64,000 bases of DNA from Panagrolaimus kolymaensis (GCA_028622995.1 JAJQJQ010000006.1:4340001-4404000); one strand, 5' to 3'; positions 24,001-36,670 are shown, counted from the stretch's first letter. Translations and numbers: made by a program. The notes: a model not told the origin generated them from the sequence alone.

Positions 24001-27000
24001 ACCTTATGCTTTTTCATCATTCAAAAAAGTTTCTTTTTTATTTTAGCTGCCCTCTTCCTCCTCCTCAAATTCCATCTCTGTTTTTGTTAGCAATAAAGAG
24101 CGCCTGTTGTGTCGTCGTTTTTGCGCTCTCCCAAAAAAATGTTTTAAGGCAAAAAAAGCCCACCGGGTGTTTTATTTTATTTTTTCAGGATGACGACGGT
24201 GTCGTCGACAACGACGATGCCAAAATAGCGCAACCAACAACGGACATAAAAAAAAGAGGTCGCGCTCCCAAAAATTTTTTGTGATGTCGTCCTTCCATCT
24301 ATTGGCACTTGCGCTACTACCTACTTCCATTATTCCGCCTATTGGACTTCTTATTCTTCTTCTTTCCTCAATTGTTCTTCTTTCAAACAAAACTAAAACT
24401 ACTACCTTTTGGAAGCAAGAACAAAAAAAAGTTTTCCTTTTTTAGAAAGTTTGTGAAAAGATAAAGTAATAAATTTTAATAAAATTTGGATGATATAACG
24501 AGTTAAAAGCAGATGACATTGAAGATTGGCAAAAAAGATGATCTCGTCTTGAAGGAAAAAAATTATCTAAAACTTTCGATTCCATTAAATTTCCAAAATC
24601 TTTGTCTGATTTTAATGATTCCATGATCATTTTTCCACAATGTAGTTGTTACAATCAATCTCTTCTTATTCACCTCTATTTTTTCATTTTTACGTTTATT
24701 TTTATTTCTCAAAGCAAAAAAAAATATTTAACAGCAATGATAGTTGCGCGTGTTTGTGTGCTGCTTGTATCAATTTTTTAGTTGCTTTCTTTCCTCGTCT
24801 CCATACATATGTATTTATTTCTCTTTCGATTTTTTCTTTTTTTAAGCTTGCCTTTTTTTCTCTTGCGCGGTCATGCTTTTCTTATTTTCCCTTTATTGCT
24901 TGCTTGCTTTAATCTACAATAATAGATGGGCTAGCTCAATATTATTGAATGAACGTTGAATGATGATGGCGGCGGTGGTACTGCGCGATAAGCACCATTA
25001 ACACCAAATATAGAGGCAACCGTGTTTTTGTTATCATCATGTATGGTTTTTCTGCGCGATATTATTTTCCCTCGTCTTTCTTCATGTTAATTGCTTGCAT
25101 CTGCGCATTTTCAACTTGCCCCATATTTTTTGTGTCTATCTTCAAAAAAACTTTTATTTTTCTACGCATATTTTTTTGAATCCCGAGAAAGCATTTCCGT
25201 TTGCCATCATTTTTCTCCTTCTTTTTTTTAACGGAGGAGCCAATTTCTTGAAAGATGGCCAATTCCGATGGCAACGTTCTTGTTCTTGCGCTCCTGCTAC
25301 TGAAGGAGCGAAGCGCAAACGTTTTTCCATCTCCTCGTTTTTTTTTCTTCCTTCATCTGCGCATTTTTTGTGTTACGAAAAAAAAATTGCTTTCAATTTT
25401 TTTAAAGAGGGCCAAAAGCAATAGTTCGTCAACGGCTTTAACTGAGTTTTTTTTTGGAAGATGATAGAAGAAAATAAGGAGCAATGCCGCCTTTTTTGGT
25501 AGAATAACGTCTTCGTTTTCATTTTTTTCCTTCTCCCACAGAAATTTGCCTTCTTATCGTTCTTCGTTTGTTTGTTGGTGGTAGTTGCGCGCGTGTATTT
25601 GATGCTTTTCCTTTTCTTCTTCCACGCGCAAGTCGTCGTTTTTTTCCACGGGGCCTTAACAAAAAATGGTCTTCCTCAACAACGACATAGTTTTTTCTTC
25701 TTCTTTTCTATTGAATTTGTTCTACTTGTGGTAGTTTAAAGCGCAAAAAAACTTGGCCCTAGGGCACAAAAGCATTTTTTGTGGCTGCCTTCCTTTAGTC
25801 ATTGCTTTCTTTTTCTTTTTTTGCGCTCCCGAAAACCTCTGTGTTTGAATATAAAGCTGTTCTTGTTGTTGCTGCGCGTCTTTAGGATTTCACATTTTTA
25901 TAAATGGCTTTTCTTATTCGGTTTTTGACTTTGCTCTTTTTTAATGAAAAAAACATAAGCCGCCGCCAATGAAATGAGTACGGTAATGTAATGAGAAAAA
26001 AGAGGATGTGAAAAAGAGAGACTTCAATGCGTTTAAAAAAAAGATTTTTGAGTAAAACTTTTTTATAAAAGAAGGTATATAAGTTATTGGATGAAATCTG
26101 AAATTAAGTATTAACTAAAACTGGGAAGTTAAAAAATATTCGAAGATCGTAGTGAGTGACACTTTCCCTTTGCCAATAAAAAATGAAAAAACGTTTTGGA
26201 GAGATCTAAAAAATAAAATTATCTGATGTAAGCTGCAATTTAGCTATTTTTTTCCATTGACATGGCAATCATGGCCCCTGAAGAACACTTTCAAACTTTG
26301 GCCCTCCTTCTTGCGCGTTTTTTTGAATTGTAAGCTTGAAGGCAAAAAAAAAAAACAGACGAAGAAGACTTTGCAGCAGTTTTTCTTTTTTCTTAGACTA
26401 TACACGGACAAGACTTTCCTCCCACAAAAAAACAACGATGCATTTTAAGCCCTGGAGTCTCCGCGCAGAATAAAAAAAGTAGAAGCGTCTTGAACGAGAA
26501 GAAAGAAAAAAATGCATCAACGGCAAAAAAAAGGAAAAAGATGGAAGTCTTCTAGACTTTATTCTTCCGAAAAACACATGGGCCAAAAACGTCTTTTTGA
26601 CGCGCAGCATTATAGTTGTGATGGTGGTGGCCAGAACTACCAAAAAAAAAATGCGCAGAAGAAGCAGAGCACTTTTTTAACGGAGGAGCGGCGTCCTTCT
26701 ATTTTTTTTTCTTCCGGAAAGACAATTGTCGAGAAAAAAAGTTTTATTTAAAAAAAAAAAAAATGAAATTGCTTTTGCGCAAAAAAAGCAAATGCTTCTA
26801 AAAAAAATTTTGCTTTTGTCAAAAAGAAAAATGGTAGCAGTTAAAATTTTTATGGTCTTCCTCCTCCTGAAATAAATGCGCAGCATCTACCGCCAAACAA
26901 CAATTGTAATCGAAGCTTTTTTTGCCATTTTTATTTTTTTTCACGTATCAATTGACGATGAAGCCTTCTGACGAAAGCATTTTCCATTTCTTTTTCTTTT

Positions 27001-30000
27001 TTCAACAACCAAAAGTGGGCCAATGTTTTTACTTGTGCGCAAGATAGATTGTGTCACAATAGAGAAGGAATAGGACCCTCACTTTTTCAAACATTTTGTT
27101 TTCCTTCAAAAAAATTTGGGTGGTGGTTTTTAGAAGCTTTTTTTGCGCTATTACTCTTATGTTTGATGATGATGGTTGTTGTGGCACAGGCAAAAAAAGC
27201 TTTCCATTTTCCTCCTCCGGTGATGCTGGTAGTAGTGGTGGAATTTGAGTCCTTCGCCGTAGTGGTGGTTGCTTAAACGACGAGGAGGAATATGACAATG
27301 GCGCGAGAAAAATGATGGCTTTTGTTGTCCTTCATCTTTCCATTTATTTTTTTGCGCAATAACCGCTTTAGGCACAAAAACTGCGTGGTATATTTTAAAA
27401 TATTTTTTATATTTTTCTTTCATATTGAATAAGGAAAAAATTCAAGTGAAAGTAAGGGTTCTAGTTGGGAAGCCTTTTAAGTAAAGCTACGTCTAAAATG
27501 AATGGAACCGATCGTTTCCTCGAGGGAATCTAACTTCCTTTCTTCGTTTTCTCCTTCCGTAAAACCATCATCATTCCTTTTTTTCCACGCTTAAAAAATA
27601 TCGGGAGAAGCATGTGGTGTATGTGTTCGCTTTTTTGAAGACAACTTTCTTATTTTCAATTTTAATTTTTGCGCAATCCTACAATTTTTTCTATTGATGG
27701 AAGAAGGAAGGAAGCATGATGGAAAAATGGAAGATGACGTCAAAGAAAAAGAAATGCAAGAAAAGCTTCAAAATTATTGTGCGCGATCAAGAAGCAAAAA
27801 AGCTGAAAGCTTTTACAACCATTTTTGACAGCAACAACAAAAAAAAACCACCACGACATCGTTGATGTTTATGTAATAATATATGCGCATGATGCTCCAT
27901 ATTTTACAGGGTTAGATTTTTTGTCGATGGCTTTTTAGCCATCAACAGTCGTAAAGTTATGCGCACGAATGTGTATATCGTTGTCATCGAGAAACAACCC
28001 CATTTTTTTTTTCTGCGCATGGTGGTGTCGATGCTGATGATGATGCTCCTCTTTTTTTGCTCTTCTCGAATTGCGCGCTAGTGGCAGTGATCATCATCAT
28101 TGCATTTTTATTTTTGCATCTAAAAAACCCTCAAATTCCCATAAACCTTGGCCACGCGTCGTATATTGCTTTGCTTTGACTCCTCTTTCTCTTCTTCTCG
28201 TATGTATTATATATGTATTTGTATTTTTTCAACCACCATTCTCGCGCGAGAACCGTTTTTTTTCTTTCTTTTTCAATGTTTATTATAAATATTGAAAAAC
28301 CATTTATAGCTGCTGTTAATGCTGCACTGAAAAAAAACCGACAAAAAAATGATCGAAAACCGATCGTTTTTTGGCTCCATTAGCGACGTTATTTTGGCCT
28401 ACAGCGTATTATAAACGACCATGTTATATGGCCGTTTTGTGACTATAAAATAGTCGTTCTTCAACTTTTTTTTTGATCGTTAAACGACTATTTTTTCGGG
28501 CATGGTACAAAAAAAATTTCTTGAGTTTTTAGTGAAATTTTGAATATTTTAATATTATTTAATATGTCAATCAGATAAACTGATAGTAATCCAAAAATTA
28601 GATACTATGGTATACCAAAGCTTTTATAGCTGAAAGAAATGCATAGGCAATCCTTCGTTTATGCTAATTTAGGCCAGAGCTATTACTACTGAACCTATAT
28701 TAACAATTTCTAGTTTAATAATCTTCAGATGGAGTTACGCACGGCTATGCCGCCACCTTCAGAAAATGAACCAGAAATTAATCGAAACTTGAAACAAAGG
28801 TTGTTCCTTTATGTGATAGGGTATAAACACAAGGGCTACGTTTAGGTTTTCGAAAAAAATGTGAGCCAGAGAATAAAAGAAAATATTTAGTCGTTGAACG
28901 TAACAATAATAGTCGTAAAATGATAGTTTTTACGATATGATGTTATAGAACGTTCATATTTTATGTGAACGTTCTAAAACCGATCCTATGATAGTCGTGA
29001 AACGATCATTCATATAGAAGTTCTTAAAACTACCGTATTTTGAACCATCGTTTTGAAAAAGATGAAAAAACCGTCGTAAAATTGCAAAAAAATAGTCGCT
29101 TTATAGCCAAATAAAAATGGTCGTTGAACGATCATTCGGTTTTTTTTTCAGTGTGCTTTGACGTTATAATTTTGCTTGTTGCTTGCCTGCCTTTTCTTAC
29201 TGCGCAGTTTATTTATCAGTGTATCATAGACGAAGGCTGTCTTTATCATACATGCTTTTATTTTTTTCCCGTTTGTTTGACATATGTTTTTTATTCAACT
29301 AAATTTTCTCACTTTTCTTCGAAATAATTAATTACTTCATGAATTACAGTAGCCAAGTTTTGTCACGAAAAAATCTTACTTGAATATTATTATTAGGCAT
29401 TCGAGCTTTAAATTTTACCGTATACAAAATCTTAAAATTTGGAGATAATTGGATGGAACCGCGAGTCTAATTTATTTTTTAAGTCGGTGTGTTTGTAGTA
29501 AAACAAGACTTCATTTTGTCCTATGTTCATCTTTCAAATAGGTTCCTCCTCATTTGAACCTCTATGAAAAGAAATAATCGATCGTCGTAATTCCTCAATA
29601 AAAAAATTGTTTGACGATAATTAAAGTTAGCTTCCTGCGCGCCTTTTTTGTCCATTTTTTCTCGTCTTCTTTTTTAAATTTCTTTTTTTTTCGAGAGAGG
29701 CCATTTCAATTTTTTTTGTTGCTAGCGCCCTTTTTTGTATACATAAATGCATGCAAAAACGTGGCGCAAGAAGAACTAACATGAAGAAGAAAGGAAAAAG
29801 AACACAAAATTTTTTCCCGTGAAATATGGGGACTCGTTTTTTTTCTCTCTATTTTTTGCCGTTTGGCGTTTTTTTTTCTCGAATGATGATGCTTGCTTGC
29901 GCAATAAGAAAAAACCCGATACTAGCAAGCAAAAAAAAAAACGTAAAATAACAACGAGAAAGAAATGTAAGCAACTGTTGTTGTTTTTGAGAAAAACAAA

Positions 30001-32010
30001 GACGGATACTTTTTTTTCTTGGATCAAACGTTCGAAGAATTTTTATCATCAATAGCATTAAAAAAATATCAGCCAAAGAGGAAGAAGCATAAAAAGGCAG
30101 CAACCAAGTCTCTCTCATTCTTCTTTTCTCCGCCTCTTTCTAATATTTTTTGTTTCATTTTTCTTATTCTTACTCTTTGGGTGGAGTCGGCCATTTTTAT
30201 TTCGCGCAACAACAATACCACAGCCGATCGACTGACTTCTTTTCTTCACTACCCTTGACTTTTTTATTTTGTTGCTCGTCCAATCATTTTTGCGCTCCCC
30301 TGCATTTTTTTTATGGAAGGCTACTGTAACCCGTCGCCATCTTTCGAAATGTTTTTTCCTTCAAAATGAGAAAAAATAATAATAACAACCGCGCAGTTTA
30401 CGTCGTTAAAAAAATAAAAGAAGTAAGCAAAAGCGGAACGTTGGTTTATTTCCGTTACAATATCCCATATGAAATAGAAGAAAAAAAAGTTTGTTTTTTG
30501 TTCTGATTCGAATTTCTTTTCCATTTTCAAAAAATATTTTATTTTATTTTGAAAGAATTTTTTGTTTGATTCAACGGAAAAGATTGCGCATTTACAAAAT
30601 ATAAGCAAGCAACATCAGCGTATTCTCTTTCTTTTTTTTTCATGCGGGAGATTGTTTGCTGCCTTGCGAAATGAAAAAGTAATGTTTTGCCATATTCAAA
30701 ATCTATCTCTTGTTGAAGATTTAAATTTTTTGATTTTGTTTTTTCTTCTAATCATCGTTCATCAACGACAACAACGGCTCCACCGTTTTTCTTATTTCTT
30801 TTTTCTCGTTTTCTCCTCTGTGGTTTAGTTGCGCATTTTATATTGTGAATCACTTTTTTTATTTTTTGAAAATTTTTAACAGTCGTCAGGTTTTGTTGCT
30901 GCTTTTCTTTTTTGGACGAAACAGCAGCGCGAATATGAGTCTTTTTTTGCCGCCGCCACCGGTGATGATGGTTGTTGCTGTTGTTTCTCTCCTCTTTTTC
31001 TTTTATGTTTTTTAACTTCTTTCAAAGAAGAGTTAGTTAAAATCAATTGAAGCTTGTAAACAAACAATATTACATTAAAGCTTTTTTCTCTAGTAGGAAG
31101 TCGCGCAGTTTGTGAATCGGTCATGACAGGGAACCACCACCATCAATGTCCTTTTTTGCTATTTTGAATGTTATCAGTTTTTTTGCGCTTCTTGATCATG
31201 AACAACAACAACGCCATTGAAAAGGTCTAAGCAGACATTACTTTTTCACCCAACTTTGAAAGCCTTTTATATTCCTTCCTAAAATTTTCGAATAAGCCAT
31301 AATGAAAAAGAAATTTATTGAAAGCCTAGTTGATTTTAAAATTTTAACAACCAACGCGCATTTTTAAAACTAAATCAATTGTTTTTAATTATTCCCTTCA
31401 TTTCTCAAAGTCCCTAAAACTAATGTTTTCCTCCAATCGTCCTTGTCGCATTCTCTTTTTTTATATATCTAAAAATGTGCACTTCCCGAAGGAACTTATT
31501 CTTGAGCAATATATATTCGCGCTTTTGCGCCTGTTCAACCAACAACGACTAAACTGAAGCTATTTTGTTTTGCCTCAATGGCAAAGATTTAAAAAAAAAT
31601 CCAAGTTAAAAAAACTGCGGGGAATAATGCTGCAAGCAAGCAATGGATCAACAGCAGCTGGCCACAAGACGTTGGTGATCGCCGCCGCTGGCAACAAGCT
31701 TTACGCTTTTTGTTCTTTTTTATTTCTCGGCTGCTGCTTCTACCGAGGCGGGTCTAAGGCTTAAACTCCATCAATCTATCTATCCCAAGGGTTGCGCTGC
31801 TGGCTTCTTTGAAATGCGCACTTTGTAACAAAAAAATCTTTTTCACGGTTGCGATTTGTTGAAAAACGCGCTCGAGATCTTTTCTTTAAAATCCTATTTT
31901 CTATCTCTCTTTTTTTACTGATTTTTTTTTCAATTTTTAGCGTGATTTTACTGTAGCTCTTTCTCAATGCTTCTCTTCCATACCTGAATTAAGAAGAAGA
32001 CCTTGTATTA
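21010..32010. other. 11-kb gene desert rich in GCGC words
   Basis: No convincing exon was found apart from the transposon at 28325-29153. The sequence is T/A-homopolymer rich and is studded with isolated CpG-bearing words built around TGCGC (TTGCGCAA, TGCGCTCC, CTGCGCAT), roughly every 100-250 bp from about 21.6 kb to 33.5 kb. Examples are 26773-26784 and 29897-29904. Such words are rare in the first 20 kb. The desert ends at the DNA-binding protein gene at 32 kb and may be its regulatory region or a very long 5' intron. A minus-strand open frame at 24442-24630 has ordinary codon use but no recognisable relative. Confidence 0.5.
28325..29153. mobile_element. Element F: CACTG-ended MITE with GTCGTT/ACGATC arrays
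   Basis: The left end, CACTGAAAAAAAACCGA, is matched by the right end read in reverse complement, apart from one extra A in the run. TG flanks both ends, a possible 2-bp target duplication. CACTG ends occur in CMC (CACTA/Mirage-like) elements, so that is the best guess. About 180 bp at each end is filled with the motifs AACGACTATTTT, GTCGTTNAACGA and CGATCG in both orientations. The 829-bp element has no transposase. Its interior carries a 39-codon open frame at 28729-28845 that starts right after a good splice-acceptor sequence (ATCTTCAG|ATGGAGTTACG). Confidence 0.75.
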
Positions 32011-32052
32011 TAGGCCTCCGCAACAATTCTGGCGCAAACAACATCTTTGTTG

Positions 32053-34483
32053 ATGCCGGAGTCGTTGCCATCGCCTCAGATGCTGGGCAACGCGACGGCC
32101 CATAATCTATTAACATCAACTACAGCAGGCGATTTAATTCGTCATATTTTGCACCAGCAACATCTTCAACAACAGCAACAGCAGCAGCAACAACAACAAC
32201 AATCAGTGGCAGCAGCTTTACAACTTCAAAAACAAAAAGTTCAACAAAAACATGCCATTTCAGAAGTTGCTCATTCATCATCCTCATCAAGTCCTGATGG
32301 CCATGAAAAAAATGAAGTGATAAGTTCAGTGGATGATGAAGATACAAGACCAGGATCCGTGGGATCTTCAAGTCATCAATCCCCTCCTCCACCATCATCC
32401 TCGAGATCTTCGTCGCGTGGAAATAATAATAATCCTAATAGCATTCGACCACAAAGAAAACTAAAAATTTATGGTGTTGAAGAGAAATTGGATATCATTG
32501 ATTACGCTAAAATTATTGGTAATCGAGCTGCTGGAAGAGAATATAATGTTGCAGAAAGTTCTATTCGTGAATGGCGCAAAAATGAATCTAAACTTAGGCA
32601 TGCTTTATTGGTTTAATTAAAAAGTATATTTATTAAAGGAAATAGTTTTAGAACCCAAGCTGATAATTCTCGATCTGCTCAAACTCCTAATGTTGAGAAG
32701 GAAGCTTTTTATGAAAAATTGTACGATGCTTTAGTAAGTTTTTTTTGCCCCCATAGCTCCCAGATGTTTTTTTTTGAAAATTTGAAAAATAAAATATTGC
32801 GCTTTTTTGAAATTGCATTTTTAAATTTCTGGAAGAGCAAAGATATTACAATGCAGCCACAAGTTAGCAACTTTTTCCATCAACCCATCGCGTATTTGAG
32901 CTTTGTTAAATGCTTGAAAAAATCGGGCGCAAAAATAAATGTGATATGAACAGATTTTTAGCACCTTTACGGCTTTTTCTTCTTCTTCCTACTTGCTTGG
33001 TTGCTTGCTTGCTCGATGACTGCCACCGATAATGCTTATTTTTTTCCTTCCATTCTCGTTCTTCGGACAGCAGCGGCAGCATTGACTGGCGCAAACGAGC
33101 GTGCGCATCTTTCTTTTTTCCCATTGCCTCTGGCGATTGAAAAATAATGGCTATTTTTTTTTTTTGCTGTGTTAAAGAAAGAAAAATACGAAAAAATATA
33201 GACGGGAAACGATTGTTCTCCGACGTTATATATATTTCTTTTAACAAACTCACTTGTTTCCTCTCTTCCTCCTCTTTTTATTTTTCTCGACGTTGTCCTA
33301 AATGATGATGATGACTAGTATTGCTACTGCGCGTATATGTATGTATTTGTGGCAGTGGCAGTCGCGCAAAAATAGTGGCCAAGCAGCAGCTGTTTTAACG
33401 AAAAAAAGTTGTGATAGAAAAAAGCTAGTCATCAAGCGCAGTCAAAGTCAGAGAAGTTTAAAAAAGAAAAAATAACGATGAGCAGCATTTGGCGCAAAGT
33501 TAAAACTAATAAAATTTGAAGAAAAAAATACTAAAACAAATTTAAAAAATATTGAAAAAAATTCATTTGATTTAAAAGAGGATCAAGAAAAATTTAAAAA
33601 AAAAGTTATTAACGGAGACAAACATAAACTAAAGGAAGGGTTACGATATCTCAACAAAATAATGAAAGGTTTAAACCCGCTTTAATTTATAGGTCAAATA
33701 TATCAGTGAGCAAGGTGAAGGAATAACATGGAAAATGGTTAGAGATAAATGCCAAGATTTATGGAATTCTTTGGGATCCAACTTTCCTGAAGGCCAAGTT
33801 TCTATGGTATGTCACTAAAATTCATTGAAAAAATTAAACAATGTCTTCATTTTTTAGCATTTACAAGGATGGGTCGCTCGATTTATTCAAAAAGCTCGTC
33901 AAACTAAAGATATCCCAGAAATTCCACCACCGGTTCCAAATAGCGCCAATTCATCTTCATCAAGTTCTTCACTCATGAGTGGAATCTCAATGGTTCCATC
34001 TTCATCAGCTGTAGATCTTTCAGCAGCTTCACATCATCCACCTCCACCTAAAAGATCTCGAATGACGACTAATACTTCCATCAACAACAATAATAAAGCT
34101 TCTCAATCTTCCAAAGATATGACTCCAAAGGCTTCGAAAAATTCAACAGCAAATTTTGTGACACCACAAATTCCAAAATCTCGTCGAAAGAATGTTGCAC
34201 CAAAGCGAGTCATCAATGCTACAGTCAAAACTTCAACGACGATGCCATTGGATTTATCAACTCGTAAAGTTGTTGTTGCAGCAGTCAATTCAAAAAGCGA
34301 TAATTCTAAAAAGCTTCCATCCGATATTGAAAATGATGAAGATAAAGCCATCGAGGTATGCTCATAAATTTTATTAAAATTAAACGGTGCAAACAAAAAT
34401 ATATATTTTTTTATTATTAAGATTCTCAACAGATTTATGATTTTAGTTTAGTTCATTGTAAATTTTGCAAGTTTGTTTTGTAA
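32053..34483 (+). CDS. Transposase-derived DNA-binding repressor: BrkDBD-like + CENP-B HTH + CtBP motif
   Basis: Exons 32053-32597, 32652-32733, 33693-33806 and 33858-34355 join in phase (413 codons). The first junction needs a GC donor (AG|GCATGC). The last exon is uncertain: the best acceptor starts 34433, reading IYDFSLVHCKFCKFVL, with a possible further donor at 34480. The start is the first ATG after a stop, but the acceptor-like TATTATAG before 32014 allows an upstream exon. There is poly-Gln at residues 35-52. Residues 132-182 hold a BrkDBD/psq-type HTH (RKLKIYGVEEKLDIIDYAK, NRAAGREYNVAESSIREWRK). A CENP-B/Tc5-type HTH follows at about 195-265 (VKYISEQGEGITW, LQGWVARFIQKARQ). PPPPKRSR is a likely nuclear signal. 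PLDLSTR (34245-34265) is a classical CtBP-binding motif. POGK-like proteins share the two HTHs, but the DDE domain is absent here. A repressor role is inferred. Confidence 0.8.
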
Positions 34484-35337
34484 GTATTATTAATTTTTTT
34501 GTCATTCAAAGTCCCATTTTCTAGCTTTAATTTTTCTGATGTTTTAAAATTCTCATTGAAATTATTAATTTCTTGCCTTAGATTCATTTTTTGCCCTATT
34601 TTTGCCACAAAAAAAACTTTTCTTCTTTTCATCACAAAAAAACAATCATCCGATTCTAGTTATTTTCTTTTGTAATTCTTTCAAGTCAAAAAACCCCATA
34701 CATACAAAAAGTCCAAAGCTTCTCTTCTATCTATTCAACGTATTACTCTTGCTTCTTTCGATCCTTCATCTTTTTTCATACACACTCGATTCGAACCTTT
34801 TTTTCAAATTCGTGATAGTCAAAATTACTTTTATAGGCTTTCAAATTTCTTTCCCTTTTTCTTTTTCTTCATACATACAAAAATTGTACGGCAAAACCAT
34901 TTTTCTTCCTTTAAATATGTTGTTGCTCAAATAGTTTAGTAATAATAATAACTTTAATAATTGTTAAAAATTTAATTTTAACCAAATGTATTATTTGTTC
35001 GTTTGTTTTGCTTCAAATTTTATTGTATTTGTTTCTAGTCAAACTTGCCATTTCGTGTCATGTTTTCTTATTTGTTTTTTTATTTGCTTACAAAATTAAG
35101 TGCCGTATAGATTATTAATACCAAAAAATAAAAAGTTTTATTATCATCTTTGGAGATCCGCTTAACTAAACAAAATATTTTCAAAAGGTAAACGCAGAAA
35201 TCAAAAAAAATTTTTATTTGGTACAAAAAAAAGTTTGTGAAAAAATACAAATCATTTACAATAATAATAAATGCATAAATAAATAATGATACAAGGCATT
35301 AGTAAAAACTGGTTTTTAATTAAACAGAAAACATTTC
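34484..35337. other. Intergenic region, convergent genes
   Basis: These 850 bp lie between two convergent genes. They probably contain the 3' UTR, and possibly a missed last exon, of the DNA-binding protein gene. AATAAATGCATAAATAAATAAT near 35265 fits the 3' end of one of the two transcripts. The 34602-34934 plus-strand frame is Phe/Leu low complexity. A GATTCGAACC at 34787 resembles a tRNA B box but has no tRNA around it. Confidence 0.5.
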
Positions 35338-36014
35338 TCAAAGTTTCTTGACAGCAGCTAGAACATCATTCAAAGCAGCAGAATCGCCCCAATCCTTTTC
35401 AAGATGAGAATAAACCATTTTGTCTTTGTTGATCAAATAAATTCCACCAAGAAGTCGACCTTCACCTTCAAAGTTTCCTTTGGTATCACGAGTTCGATAG
35501 GCGTTCAAATAAGTGCTAGCTCGAAGAAAACCAAGCCATATTGGCATCCATCGTTCTTGAGGACCATAGAATTTGCGCTAAAAAAGTGGTGGAATTTTAA
35601 CCATAGAAAACAAAAGAAACATACATCAACATCATAGTAAATATCACCTTTGAGAAAAGGCTTAAATTCATTGACACCATGAGTTTCATGTACAACACCA
35701 ACAAGTTTAACACCAGCAGCATCAAGTTGATCTTTAATTGAACTTAGATCTTTCGCTTCATGTCGACAGAATCCACAACCCGGACGACGAACAGCCATAA
35801 TCAAAACAGGTCCTTGATCAAATAAATCTTTAGCAAGAATTTGTTTTCCACCGAGAACATCTTTTTCATCATCAACTTTGATTAATTTTGCATCAGCAAG
35901 ATAAGCAACACTTGGAGCAACAGCACCTATGGTAAATCGAGTTGGTAAGTTTGCATAAAAAAGGGCACCAACAACGGCCGAAACAGCACCATAACCAAGA
36001 AAACCAGCAGCCAT
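35338..36014 (-). CDS. Peroxiredoxin-like 2A (PRXL2A/FAM213A) family redox protein
   Basis: Two exons (35625-36014 and 35338-35577) join in phase 0 to 209 residues, about the size of the human protein. The N-terminus (MAAGFLGYGAVSAVVGALFY) is a hydrophobic anchor or signal. The thioredoxin-like AhpC-TSA-2 core follows: ILIMAVRRPGCGFCRHEA, in which the CGFC motif supplies the two redox cysteines. Then come KLVGVVHETHGVNEF, GDIYYDVDRKFYGPQ, GEGRLLGGIYLI and a C-terminal helix. I chose the ATG at 36014 because CAATTTTAG lies 14 bp upstream and looks like a trans-splice acceptor. The frame extends further only through non-ATG codons. PRXL2A is a membrane-associated antioxidant protein. Activity here is inferred from the intact CXXC. 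Confidence 0.93.
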
Positions 36015-36486
36015 TTTTATCACTTCTTCTAAAATTGTGATAGGTAAATTCACGAAACTTTAAAACCGTTAAATTCAAAACAAAAACTCGCAAAACGATG
36101 AGAAGAAAAAAACAATTCAAAGTTGCAGCAAACAAACAAAAAATGTTTGGAAAAAAAACAAGCAAGAAAAATGTGAAGGAAAGAAGAAAGAAGAGAGAGA
36201 GAGCGAGTAAACTACGAAACGCACAATGCTGAAAAAAGCAACCATGCCCTTGAAGCAACTGAAAGAAGTGCAATGAAAGAATGGAACATGGTGAACATAA
36301 AACTACGTGAAATGTAGTTGTTTGTGTTATTATTATTAATATTTTTATTTAAAAACTCAATGAACAAGGATCAACCAACTTTAGTTTGAGTAACCTTTGT
36401 TCCTACAAATACATTTAGAAAATTATGCCTTTTAAAGACAAGCACTAGTGGATATTTAATTAATGTAACATGTAAATCTATAAATA

Positions 36487-36670
36487 CACGGAGATGTGGA
36501 ACGCTGTCATCAGAATGAACCACTCGATACGAATGTGGCGGCAAAAGATCATCGATTTTTTTTGCTAATTCATAATTTCCAGTTCGAGGTTCTCCAAAAG
36601 TAATTAGCCAAATGTTAGATCCATTTCAATGTTCATTCAAAACACTTTTCAATGCTCCAAGTCATGTAAA
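36487..36670 (-). pseudogene. Relic copy of the class 3 lipase gene
   Basis: The minus strand reads LGALKSVLNEH, stop, NGSNIWLITFGEPRTGNYEL, AKKIDDLLPPHSYRVVHSDD, SVPHL. This matches the intact lipase at 62355-62530 (LGALKSLLDEHRNGSN, LITFGEPRVGNSELAKKFDE, RVVHSDDIVPHL) codon by codon, with one inserted codon. The Arg codon CGA has become TGA at 36626-36628. The GHSLGG nucleophile exon start and the downstream catalytic His region are missing, so only the central 180 bp survive. The homologous stretch contains no intron in the parent, so whether it came by DNA duplication or retroposition cannot be told. It lies just upstream of the nested transposons. Confidence 0.85.

Noticed and set aside
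24442..24630. Minus-strand 62-codon frame with normal-looking codons
   Set aside because: No homologue, splice partner or promoter is recognisable; kept only as a note in the desert entry.
34780..34800. GATTCGAACC, a tRNA B-box-like string
   Set aside because: Neither strand has pairing T-arm stems, an A box at the right distance or an acceptor stem. A similar GTTCGAATC near 6815 fails for the same reason.
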